In this document: positions 57,032 through 64,000 of the stretch, piece by piece | Position numbering within the stretch: the first letter of the stretch is position 1 | How the letters are laid out: each line of letters begins with the position of its first letter | NCBI RefSeq assembly: GCF_019139535.1 | Contig: NZ_CP077073.1 | Span: 261,501-325,500, forward strand | Reading direction: 5' to 3' | From: Pseudomonas muyukensis | GTDB lineage: Bacteria > Pseudomonadota > Gammaproteobacteria > Pseudomonadales > Pseudomonadaceae | DNA length: 64,000 nucleotides | The notes under the pieces: generated by a model | The model's database searches: none | What the model was told of the DNA's origin: nothing | The model's input: only the letters and a program-made list of their open reading frames with translations | Position numbers and translations under genes: made by a program

Positions 57032-57107
57032 GCCCAGATAGCTCAGTCGGTAGAGCAGAGGATTGAAAATCCTCGTGTCGGCGGTTCGACTCCGTCTCTG
57101 GGCACCA
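57032..57107 (+). tRNA. tRNA-Phe (GAA)
   Basis: A 76-nt cloverleaf. The acceptor GCCCAGA pairs with TCTGGGC, the D-arm contains AGCTCAGTCGGTAGAGC, the anticodon loop is ATTGAAAAT with anticodon GAA, the T-arm contains GGTTCGACTCC, and CCA is encoded at 57105-57107. Confidence 0.98.
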
Positions 57108-57152
57108 CCTTCAGCTTCTGGTGGTTGCAAAGTTACCCGAAGCGACACAAAA

Positions 57153-57175
57153 AACCCGCCTAGTGCGGTTTTTTT
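57153..57175 (+). terminator. Rho-independent terminator after tRNA-Phe
   Basis: Stem CCGC / GCGG, extendable by A-T pairs, with a CTAGT loop and TTTTTTT tail. It starts 46 bp after the tRNA. Confidence 0.8.
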
Positions 57176-57294
57176 GTTGCCTGCGATTTCTTGTCTCACG
57201 TTCCTTCACGCCCGGTTGATCGACATCAAAAAGCCACCCGCCCTGTGCTCATAGGATGGCAGGTGGACATTCGAACGACCCCGCAAGGACCTCC

Positions 57295-58305
57295 ATGAGC
57301 GAAGAATCCGCCACCCTCCTCCTGCCAGCGCCTGCCGAGGCCGGCAGCAGCGCCAAGCCCATCCCTCGCACCCGTCGCCCGCGCCAGCGCAAGCCTGCCG
57401 CCAGCGCCGCCGCGCCAGAGACCATCACCCAGGTCAGCCAGCAGCCCGCCGCCCTGGAAGTGGCCAACGCGCGCAAGGGCAGCAGCGAGGACAGCACCTC
57501 GGCGCGCCTGCCGGCCAGCTACCCGTACCGCACGCGCATGCGCCGCCAGGACTACGAGAAGGCCAAGCACGACCTGCAGATCGAGCTGCTCAAGGTGCAG
57601 AACTGGGTGAAGGAAACCGGCCAGCGCATCGTCGTGCTGTTCGAGGGCCGCGATGCCGCGGGCAAGGGCGGCACCATCAAGCGCTTCATGGAACACCTGA
57701 ACCCGCGCGGCGCGCGCATCGTGGCGCTGGAGAAACCTTCCGAGCAGGAAAAGGGCCAGTGGTACTTCCAGCGCTACATCCAGCACCTGCCCACCGCCGG
57801 TGAAATGGTGTTCTTCGACCGCTCCTGGTACAACCGCGCCGGGGTCGAGAAGGTGATGGACTTCTGCTCGCCGCTGCAATACCTGGAGTTCATGCGCCAG
57901 GCGCCGGACCTCGAACGCATGCTGTGCAACAGCGGCATCCTGCTGTTCAAGTTCTGGTTCTCGGTGAACCGCGAAGAGCAACTGCGCCGTTTCATCTCCC
58001 GCCGCGACGACCCGCTCAAGCACTGGAAGCTCTCGCCCATCGACATCAAGTCGCTGGACAAGTGGGAGGACTACACCGCCGCCAAGGAAGCCATGTTCTT
58101 CCACACCGACACCGCCGATGCGCCGTGGACGGTGATCAAGTCGGACGACAAGAAGCGCGCGCGGATCAACTGCATCCGCCACTTCCTGCATTCGCTGGAT
58201 TATCCGGGCAAGGACCACAGCGTGGCGCATGCGCCGGATGCGTTGCTGGTTGGCCGGGCTTCGCGGGGGTTCGAGGAGGATGAGCCGGCGGTGCTGGTCA
58301 GTTAA
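57295..58305 (+). CDS. ppk2: Polyphosphate kinase 2
   Basis: Transfers phosphate between polyphosphate and nucleoside diphosphates. The 336-residue protein has a P-loop FEGRDAAGKGGT (Walker A at 117-125), the lid-region PSEQEKGQWYFQRY and Walker B FFDRSWYNRAGVE. The first 75 residues are a low-complexity Pro/Ala/Arg/Ser extension, probably disordered. The ATG at 57295 follows GCAAGGACCTCC. Nucleotide preference is unclear from sequence. Confidence 0.92.
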   Translation: MSEESATLLLPAPAEAGSSAKPIPRTRRPRQRKPAASAAAPETITQVSQQPAALEVANARKGSSEDSTSARLPASYPYRTRMRRQDYEKAKHDLQIELLKVQNWVKETGQRIVVLFEGRDAAGKGGTIKRFMEHLNPRGARIVALEKPSEQEKGQWYFQRYIQHLPTAGEMVFFDRSWYNRAGVEKVMDFCSPLQYLEFMRQAPDLERMLCNSGILLFKFWFSVNREEQLRRFISRRDDPLKHWKLSPIDIKSLDKWEDYTAAKEAMFFHTDTADAPWTVIKSDDKKRARINCIRHFLHSLDYPGKDHSVAHAPDALLVGRASRGFEEDEPAVLVS

Positions 58306-58310
58306 GCCCC

Positions 58311-58400
58311 TGGGGCTGCTGCGCAGCCCTTTCGCGACACAAGGCCGCTCCTACAGAGGTTACGCGATCGCCTGTAGCAGCGGCCTTGCGCCCCCGGCGA
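58311..58400. repeat. Paired REP element (GGAGCGGCCTTG family)
   Basis: Opposed copies after ppk2, starting GGGGCTGCTGCGCAGCCC. Confidence 0.85.
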
Positions 58401-58478
58401 TCTCGAATCCCCCTTGGGTTTCCCGGGCAACTACGCTTCAATACGCGCCTTTACCGACACCCCAAGGACCTGCCGCCC

Positions 58479-58922
58479 ATGGCCACCAACAGCAAACAAC
58501 AGAAACGCGCCAAGCGCGCCGCCACCAAGGCCAAGCAAAACCGCATGGTGCGCAGCGGCCAGGCGGTCAAGAGCAGCGCCGGTGACAGCGCCAGCGTCGA
58601 GCAGGTGTTCAACAAAGCCATGGAGTCGGGCAGCTACAACAGCCTGTTCGACAAGATGAAGGAAGCCCAGGAAAACGGCCTGGTGCCGATGATCTCGGTG
58701 TTCCTGGTCGACCCGCTGCTGGCCTTGGTGCTCAAGGGCCACAAGGAAGAACACGCCACCGACTACATCGTCATGGTGTTCACCGCCTACCGCAAATGGC
58801 TCGACGGCACCGACGAGGACGCGACCATGGCCTGGCTGGAGAGCGACGAGTTCCAGGACGCCTACGTTACCGCCTCGGAAGTCGTGGCCAAGCAGCAGCA
58901 ACAGCAGAAGCAGTTCGGCTGA
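58479..58922 (+). CDS. Hypothetical 147-residue protein with basic N-terminus
   Basis: Not recognised. The first 28 residues are strongly basic (KQQKRAKRAATKAKQNR), suggesting nucleic acid or ribosome contact. The middle is helical, with a hydrophobic stretch MISVFLVDPLLALVL. The C-terminus is acidic, then a Gln run (KQQQQQKQFG). The ATG at 58479 follows CCAAGGACC. It is monocistronic and ends in a convergent terminator shared with the permease gene. Confidence 0.8.
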   Translation: MATNSKQQKRAKRAATKAKQNRMVRSGQAVKSSAGDSASVEQVFNKAMESGSYNSLFDKMKEAQENGLVPMISVFLVDPLLALVLKGHKEEHATDYIVMVFTAYRKWLDGTDEDATMAWLESDEFQDAYVTASEVVAKQQQQQKQFG

Positions 58923-58929
58923 CCTTCCG

Positions 58930-58999
58930 GGCCCTGTTCGCCGGCAAGCCGGCTCCTACACACGCCCCTCGTAGGAGCCGGCTTGCCGGCGAACAGGGC
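58930..58999. repeat. REP pair (GGAGCCGGCTTGCCGGC family)
   Basis: Opposed arms GTTCGCCGGCAAGCCGGCTCC and GGAGCCGGCTTGCCGGCGAAC, almost perfect, between convergent genes. Confidence 0.88.
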
Positions 59000-59013
59000 C
59001 CGCCCAGGCAAAC

Positions 59014-59049
59014 AAAAAGGCCGCGCCCCTCACAGGACGCGGCCTTTTC
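59014..59049. terminator. Bidirectional Rho-independent terminator
   Basis: A perfect 11-bp stem AAAAGGCCGCG / CGCGGCCTTTT with a 12-nt loop serves both the orphan gene (plus) and the permease gene (minus). Confidence 0.9.
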
Positions 59050-59063
59050 ATTCAACCCGCAGA

Positions 59064-60449
59064 TCAGCTATCCAGCGCCACCCGCGCGGCAACGCCACGC
59101 TTGCGATGCACCAGCAAGCCGGCAGCGACCACGCCGATGCTGAGAATGGCCGTGGCGATGATCTCGGCACGGTGATCCTCACGCAGGGCCATCACCACCA
59201 GCACGGCGACGATGAAGGCGATGGTCGCCCAGGTCAGGCCCGGGAACATCCACATCTTGAACGAGATCTTCTCGCCCTTGGCTTCACGCTGGGCGCGCAT
59301 GCGCAGTTGCGACACGGCGATCACCAGGTACACCAGCAGGGCGATGGCGCCAGAGCTGGCCAGCAGGAACTCGAACACCTCGGCCGGGGCCAGGAAGTTG
59401 GCGAACACGCACAGGAAGGCCGCGGCGGTGGACAACAGCACCGCCCAGTGCGGGGTGCCCGCCTTGGTAGTGCGCTGGGCGATGGCCGGGGCGTCGCCAC
59501 GCTTGCTCAGGGAGAACAGCATGCGCGAGGAGGTGTACAGCGCCGAATTCAGGCAGCTGGTCACGGCGATCAGCACGACGATGTCGACGATCAGCTTGGC
59601 ATTCGGCACGCCGATCAGGCTGAGCACAGTCTGGTAGGAGCCTTTTTCCGCCAGGGTCGGGTCGTTCCACGGCACCATGGCCACCACCAGGAAGATCGAC
59701 ACCAGGTAGAACAGGCAGATACGCCAGATCACCGAGTTGGTGGCACGGCTGATCTGCTTGCCCGGGTCTTTCGATTCGGCGGCGGCGATGGTGACGATCT
59801 CGGTGCCCATGAACGAGAACATGGTGGTCAGCATGGCGGCCAGCACGGCGCCCAGGCCATTGGGCATGAAGCCCTGGGTGTCGAACAGGTGGCTGATGCC
59901 GCTGACCTGGCTGCTCGGCACCATGCCGAACATGGCCGCGCAACCGACGACGATGAAGCCGATGATCGCCAGCACCTTGAGCAGGGCGAACCAGAACTCG
60001 AACTCACCGTAGTTCTTCACGCTGAACAGGTTGGTGATGGTCAGCGCCAAGGTAATGACCAGGGAGAACGCCCACAGGTCCACCGAGGGGAACCAGGCAT
60101 GCAGAATGGCCGCGGCGGCGTTGGCTTCGAGCGGGATCACCAGGACCCAGAACCACCAGTACAGCCAGCCGATGGTGAAACCGGCCCAGCGCCCGATGGC
60201 GCGGTCGGCGTAGGTGGAGAACGAACCGGTGTCCGGCGAGGCGACGGCCATTTCACCGAGCATGCGCATGACCAGCACCACCAGGGTACCGGCGGCGGCG
60301 TAGGCCAGCAGCACGGCAGGGCCGGCGGCAGCGATGGCGTGGCCGGAGCCGACGAACAGACCGGCACCGATCACACCGGCAATGGACAGCATGGTCACAT
60401 GCCGTTGCTTGAGCCCCTGAGCGAGGTCATTGGAATTGTTACCGCTCAT
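59064..60449 (-). CDS. Amino acid permease, GABA permease (GabP) type
   Basis: A 461-residue APC-superfamily permease of the AAT family with about 12 helices. The family signature IAGVIGAGLFVGSGHAIAAAGP is in helix 1. It resembles GabP, for gamma-aminobutyrate and related omega-amino acids. The ATG at 60449 (MSGNNSNDLAQ) gives the usual length. No gab metabolic genes are nearby. A candidate sigma-54 promoter lies upstream. Confidence 0.88.
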   Translation of the reverse strand: MSGNNSNDLAQGLKQRHVTMLSIAGVIGAGLFVGSGHAIAAAGPAVLLAYAAAGTLVVLVMRMLGEMAVASPDTGSFSTYADRAIGRWAGFTIGWLYWWFWVLVIPLEANAAAAILHAWFPSVDLWAFSLVITLALTITNLFSVKNYGEFEFWFALLKVLAIIGFIVVGCAAMFGMVPSSQVSGISHLFDTQGFMPNGLGAVLAAMLTTMFSFMGTEIVTIAAAESKDPGKQISRATNSVIWRICLFYLVSIFLVVAMVPWNDPTLAEKGSYQTVLSLIGVPNAKLIVDIVVLIAVTSCLNSALYTSSRMLFSLSKRGDAPAIAQRTTKAGTPHWAVLLSTAAAFLCVFANFLAPAEVFEFLLASSGAIALLVYLVIAVSQLRMRAQREAKGEKISFKMWMFPGLTWATIAFIVAVLVVMALREDHRAEIIATAILSIGVVAAGLLVHRKRGVAARVALDS

Positions 60450-61052
60450 AAAACTACCTTTGCAAGGAGGTGGACTACACGAATGACTGCCAGCACGCCC
60501 GGGGTGAGAATGGCAGCGCTGCATTCAGTGTTTTCCAGACGGCAATAACCGGGCCAGGCGACAATCGCTTTCGTCTGAAATGCTTCAGCGACCAATAACG
60601 GCGCGGCTTGCAGGGCATAGTGCCAAGGCCTGGCCGAAAGGCCATCAAAACGCCGTGCCAAGTGCAGATTACTGAAATACTCACTTACAAACGCAGCAAA
60701 GGCGCTCCCCGGTAACACCTTTGCCCAAATGATGAGCAGAAAAAGAGCAACCCAACGGCGCAACCCCGCCCCAGGATAACGGGCAAAGCAGTACCACCCG
60801 GCCAAAAACGGCTTCCCAGAGCGGGCCAAAACTGGCACCATCGCGCCTTTTTTCATCAAGGCTCCGGTGCTGGGCAAACGCCCCTGCGGACATCCTGGCG
60901 ACAGTCCACTGCAGCGATGCGACAAACTGTCCCACCAGCGACCAGAGCCCCTCGCGACCCCGTTGGCCGTCGTTGCGCCGCTATGCTAGCGTGGCGCTCG
61001 CCAGGAAGGCCGCCAACAGCTGGGAACGCACCCGTATACATGAGGACCGCAC
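60450..61052. other. Permease-ABC transporter divergent region, 603 bp without a convincing gene
   Basis: The longest gene-poor stretch apart from the array. It looks lower in GC than its neighbours at 60500-60900. A candidate sigma-54 promoter faces the permease gene. A TATGCT -10-like box at 60982-60987 faces the transporter operon. A 159-codon minus-strand frame across it overlaps the permease start and looks non-coding. Confidence 0.5.
60541..60557 (-). promoter_or_regulatory. Candidate sigma-54 promoter of the permease gene
   Basis: On the minus strand CTGGCCCGGTTATTGCC keeps the GG-N10-GC core and TTGC of the -24/-12 element; the main deviation is CCC for CAC. It lies about 90 bp upstream of the permease ATG. 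Confidence 0.4.
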
Positions 61053-61826
61053 ATGGCCCAGGCCACGCCCGCGCTGGAAATCCGCAACCTGCACAAACGC
61101 TATGGCGAGCAGGAAATTCTCAAGGGCATTTCGCTGACCGCGCGCGACGGTGACGTGATTTCCATCCTGGGGTCGTCCGGCTCCGGCAAGTCCACCCTGC
61201 TGCGCTGCATCAACCTGCTGGAGAACCCGCACCAGGGCGAGATCCTCGTCGCCGGCGAGGCGCTCAAGCTCAAGGCGCAGAAAAACGGCGACCTGATCGC
61301 CGCCGACAACCGCCAGATCAACCGCCTGCGCAGCGAGATCGGCTTCGTCTTCCAGAACTTCAACCTGTGGCCGCACATGTCGATCCTCGACAACATCATC
61401 GAGGCGCCACGCCGCGTGCTCGGCCAGAGCAAGGCCGAGGCCATCGAGCAGGCCGAGGCCCTGCTGAACAAGGTCGGCATCTTCGACAAGCGCCACAGCT
61501 ACCCCGCACAGCTTTCCGGCGGCCAGCAACAGCGCGCCGCCATCGCCCGTACCCTGGCCATGAAGCCCAAGGTCATCCTGTTCGACGAGCCAACCTCGGC
61601 GCTCGATCCGGAAATGGTCCAGGAAGTGCTTAACGTCATCCGCGCACTGGCCGAAGAAGGCCGTACCATGCTGCTGGTGACGCACGAGATGAACTTTGCC
61701 CGCCAGGTGTCCAGCGAAGTGGTCTTCCTGCACCAGGGCCTGGTCGAAGAGCAGGGATCGCCGCAACAGGTCTTCGAAAACCCGACCTCGGCGCGTTGCA
61801 AGCAATTCATGTCCAGCCACCGCTAA
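61053..61826 (+). CDS. Basic amino acid ABC transporter ATPase (HisP/ArtP type)
   Basis: A 257-residue ATPase. Walker A is GSSGSGKST, the Q-loop is VFQNFNLWPHMS, the signature is LSGGQQQRAAIAR and Walker B is VILFDEPTSALD. It heads a four-gene operon (ATPase, binding protein, two permeases) for histidine, arginine, lysine or ornithine-type substrates. It is 13 bp before the binding protein gene. Confidence 0.94.
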   Translation: MAQATPALEIRNLHKRYGEQEILKGISLTARDGDVISILGSSGSGKSTLLRCINLLENPHQGEILVAGEALKLKAQKNGDLIAADNRQINRLRSEIGFVFQNFNLWPHMSILDNIIEAPRRVLGQSKAEAIEQAEALLNKVGIFDKRHSYPAQLSGGQQQRAAIARTLAMKPKVILFDEPTSALDPEMVQEVLNVIRALAEEGRTMLLVTHEMNFARQVSSEVVFLHQGLVEEQGSPQQVFENPTSARCKQFMSSHR

Positions 61827-61839
61827 CGGAGCAACACGA

Positions 61840-62601
61840 ATGCAGACCTACAAGAAATTCCTCCTGGCCGCTGCCGCCACCCTGGTGTTCTCGGCCAATG
61901 CCATGGCAGCCGAAAAGCTGAAAATGGGCATCGAGGCGGCTTACCCGCCGTTCAACAACAAAGATGCCAGCGGCCAGGTGGTCGGCTTCGACAAGGACAT
62001 CGGCGACGCCCTGTGCGCCAAGATGAAGGTCGAATGCGAAGTGGCCGTCTCCGACTGGGACGGCATCATCCCGGCACTGAACGCCAAGAAGTCCGATTTC
62101 ATCATCTCCTCGCTGTCGATCACCGACGAGCGCAAGCAGGCCGTTGACTTCACCGACCCCTACTACTCGAACAAGCAGCAGTTCATCGCGCCGAAAAACG
62201 TCGACTTCAAGACCGACCGCGCCTCGCTCAAGGGCAAGACCATCGGCACCCAGCGCGCCACCCAGGCGGCTACCTGGCTGGACGACAACGGCGGCATGGA
62301 CGGCGAGTTCAAGGTCAACCTGTATGACGGCCAGGAAAATGCCTACCTCGACCTCACCTCCGGTCGCGTCGATGCCATCCTCGCCGACAAGTACGCCAAC
62401 TACGACTGGCTGAAATCCGAAGCCGGCAAGAACTACGAGTTCAAAGGCGAGCCGGTGAACGAGAGCGACAAGGTCGGCATCGCGGTACGCAAGGGCGACA
62501 ACGAGCTGCGCAACAAGCTCAATGCTGCGCTGAAGGAAATCGTCGCTGACGGTACCTACAAGAAGATCAACGACAAGTATTTCCCGTTCAGCATCTATTG
62601 A
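61840..62601 (+). CDS. Periplasmic basic amino acid-binding protein (HisJ/ArgT type)
   Basis: A 253-residue protein with a signal peptide (1-23, AMA-AEK). The mature start EKLKMGIEAAYPPFNN and the domain-2 motif QRATQAATWL are typical of LAO/HisJ proteins. It is unusual only in that the ATPase gene precedes it. Exact ligand preference is not readable. Confidence 0.94.
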   Translation: MQTYKKFLLAAAATLVFSANAMAAEKLKMGIEAAYPPFNNKDASGQVVGFDKDIGDALCAKMKVECEVAVSDWDGIIPALNAKKSDFIISSLSITDERKQAVDFTDPYYSNKQQFIAPKNVDFKTDRASLKGKTIGTQRATQAATWLDDNGGMDGEFKVNLYDGQENAYLDLTSGRVDAILADKYANYDWLKSEAGKNYEFKGEPVNESDKVGIAVRKGDNELRNKLNAALKEIVADGTYKKINDKYFPFSIY

Positions 62602-62658
62602 TTCGCCCCGACAGGCATCGCCGCCCTGGTGATGCCTGTCCCTTGAACAAACTTACCC

Positions 62659-63351
62659 ATGAATATCGACCTGCACGGATTCGGCCCGGCCATGATGGCC
62701 GGCACCCTGATGACCGTAAAACTGGCGCTCTGCGCCTTGCTGCTGGGGCTGGTCCTGGGCCTGCTCGGCGCCCTGGCCAAGACCTCGTCGGTCAAGCCGC
62801 TGCAATGGCTTGGCGGCTTCTATTCCACGCTGGTGCGCGGCGTACCTGAACTGCTCTGGGTGCTGCTCATCTATTTCGGCACCGTCGGGCTGATGAACAG
62901 CCTGGGCGAAGCCCTGAACATGCCAGGCCTGGAGCTCAGCGCCTTCGCCGCCGGCGTTATCGCCCTGGGCCTGTGCTTCGGCGCCTACGCCACGGAAGTA
63001 TTCCGTGGCGCGATCCTGGCCATCCCCAAGGGCCACCGCGAAGCGGGGCTGGCCCTGGGCCTGTCCAAGGGCCGCATCCTGTCGCGGATCATCCTGCCGC
63101 AGATGTGGCGCGTGGCCCTGCCGGGCCTGGGCAACCTGTTCATGATCCTGATGAAGGACACCGCGCTGGTGTCGGTGATCGGCCTGGAAGAAATCATGCG
63201 CCACGCGCAGATCGGCGTGACCGTGACCAAGGAACCGTTCACCTTCTACGCCGTGGCCGCCTGTATCTACCTGGGCCTGACGGTGATTGCCATGACCGGC
63301 ATGCATTTCCTGGAAAAGCGCGCCGCTCGCGGCTTCGTGAGGGCTGAGTAA
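62659..63351 (+). CDS. Basic amino acid ABC permease (HisQ type)
   Basis: A 230-residue inner-membrane permease with about five helices. The EAA coupling loop is KGHREAGLALGLSKGRILSRIILPQ (about 118-142). It abuts the next permease gene directly. Confidence 0.93.
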   Translation: MNIDLHGFGPAMMAGTLMTVKLALCALLLGLVLGLLGALAKTSSVKPLQWLGGFYSTLVRGVPELLWVLLIYFGTVGLMNSLGEALNMPGLELSAFAAGVIALGLCFGAYATEVFRGAILAIPKGHREAGLALGLSKGRILSRIILPQMWRVALPGLGNLFMILMKDTALVSVIGLEEIMRHAQIGVTVTKEPFTFYAVAACIYLGLTVIAMTGMHFLEKRAARGFVRAE

Positions 63352-64000
63352 ATGAACTGGGAAGTCATCATCAAGTGGCTGCCACGCCTGGCCCAGGGCG
63401 CGACCCTGACCCTGGAACTGGTGGCCATCGCCGTCATCGCCGGGCTGATCCTGGCCATCCCGCTGGGTATCGCCCGCTCCTCGCGCCACTGGTACGTTCG
63501 CGCCCTGCCCTACGGCTACATCTTCTTCTTCCGCGGCACGCCGCTGCTGGTGCAGCTGTTTTTGGTGTACTACGGCCTGGCACAGTTCGACCTGGTCCGC
63601 GACAGCTCGCTGTGGCCGTACCTGCGCGACCCGTTCTGGTGCACGGTGCTGACCATGACCCTGCACACCGCCGCCTACATCGCCGAGATCCTACGTGGCG
63701 CGCTGCAGGCGATCCCCAAGGGTGAGATCGAGGCGGCCCGGGCACTGGGCATGTCGCGCGCCAAGACGCTGTTCTACATCATGCTGCCGCGCGCCGCGCG
63801 CATCGGCCTGCCGGCCTACAGCAACGAAGTGATCCTGATGCTCAAGGCCAGCGCCCTGGCCAGTACCGTGACGCTGCTGGAACTGACCGGCATGGCCCGC
63901 ACCATCATCGCGCGCACCTACCTGCCGGTGGAGATCTTCTTCGCCGCGGGCGTGTTCTACCTGGTGATCTCGTTCGGCCTGGTCCAGGGCTTCAAGCTGC
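63352..64000 (+). CDS. Basic amino acid ABC permease (HisM type), 3' end outside the window
   Basis: The second permease of the system, starting immediately after the preceding stop. 216 codons are present, containing the EAA loop KGEIEAARALGMSRAKTLFYIMLPR. Family members are about 230-240 residues, so only some 15-20 residues are missing. Confidence 0.92.
   Translation, partial: MNWEVIIKWLPRLAQGATLTLELVAIAVIAGLILAIPLGIARSSRHWYVRALPYGYIFFFRGTPLLVQLFLVYYGLAQFDLVRDSSLWPYLRDPFWCTVLTMTLHTAAYIAEILRGALQAIPKGEIEAARALGMSRAKTLFYIMLPRAARIGLPAYSNEVILMLKASALASTVTLLELTGMARTIIARTYLPVEIFFAAGVFYLVISFGLVQGFKL

Noticed and set aside
57032..57107. tRNA-Phe as an integration site
   Set aside because: No integrase gene or direct repeat of the tRNA 3' end is visible nearby.
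60821..60840. CTGGCAC-type sequence as a sigma-54 promoter for the ABC operon
   Set aside because: The GG-N10-GC spacing fails; CC is at the -12 position.
60446..60925. A 159-codon minus-strand frame in the permease-ABC gap
   Set aside because: It overlaps the permease start, has no plausible ribosome site or recognisable fold, and its composition looks non-coding.

Overview
The window is a 64 kb chromosomal segment of a fluorescent Pseudomonas, most likely of the P. putida group. The evidence is GC-rich coding DNA, two abundant REP families (stems containing GGAGCGGCCTTG and GGAGCCGGCTTGCCGGC) and a gene order that, from memory, matches P. putida KT2440 around PP_028x-PP_034x read backwards and the PA5376-PA5420 block of P. 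aeruginosa. No prophage, insertion sequence, CRISPR array or resistance island is visible. The only mobile-type gene is one REP-associated transposase.

Layout. 1-8.5 kb: the end of msrA, a GST, the creB-creC-creD two-component operon, a retropepsin-like exported protein, a YihG-like acyltransferase, a DUF2780 protein and fdhA. 8.8-17.7 kb: purU and the sarcosine oxidase/serine hydroxymethyltransferase operon (glyA-soxB-soxD-soxA, then soxG-purU), with a divergent threonine aldolase. 17.8-22.4 kb: two chemoreceptors flanking a zapA/TIGR02449 pair. 22.5-34.4 kb: gbcB/gbcA (divergent), the RAYT, a repeat array, an electron-transfer flavoprotein pair, dgcB, dgcA, a DUF5943 protein and an M19-family protein. 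34.7-36.3 kb: two exported proteins. 36.4-47.9 kb: cdhR, caiX-cdhC-cdhA-cdhB, gbdR, sdaB and the cbcXWV choline importer. 48-51 kb: hisB-hisH-DUF2164-hisA-hisF. 51.3-64 kb: an OFA-type MFS transporter, asmA-mutY-yggX, tRNA-Phe, ppk2, an orphan gene, a GABA-type permease and a basic amino acid ABC transporter cut by the window end.

About 40 kb of the window encodes one metabolic route. Choline (CbcXWV) and carnitine (CaiX) are captured; carnitine goes to glycine betaine through CdhA, CdhC and CdhB. Betaine is demethylated by GbcAB to dimethylglycine, by DgcAB with its ETF to sarcosine, and by SoxBDAG to glycine. GlyA makes serine and SdaB makes pyruvate. FdhA and PurU handle the one-carbon by-products. 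GbdR and CdhR are the likely regulators.

The most unusual signal is non-coding. Between the RAYT and the ETF genes lie four 98-bp units (25870-26426) that align without gaps. Each has an inverted repeat TTGATC-N7-GATCAA, and exactly 67 bp from its first base a DnaA-box-like 9-mer (TTATCCACA or TTTTCCACA) followed by a fixed CCAACAG. More DnaA-box 9-mers continue into the ETF genes. The locus looks like a DnaA-binding or replication-control element; this is inference. A second finding is a 21-bp direct-repeat operator (NCGAC-N8-TACTGG-N2-RCGAC) upstream of cbcX and gbdR, with a variant between gbcA and gbcB, proposed here as the GbdR site.
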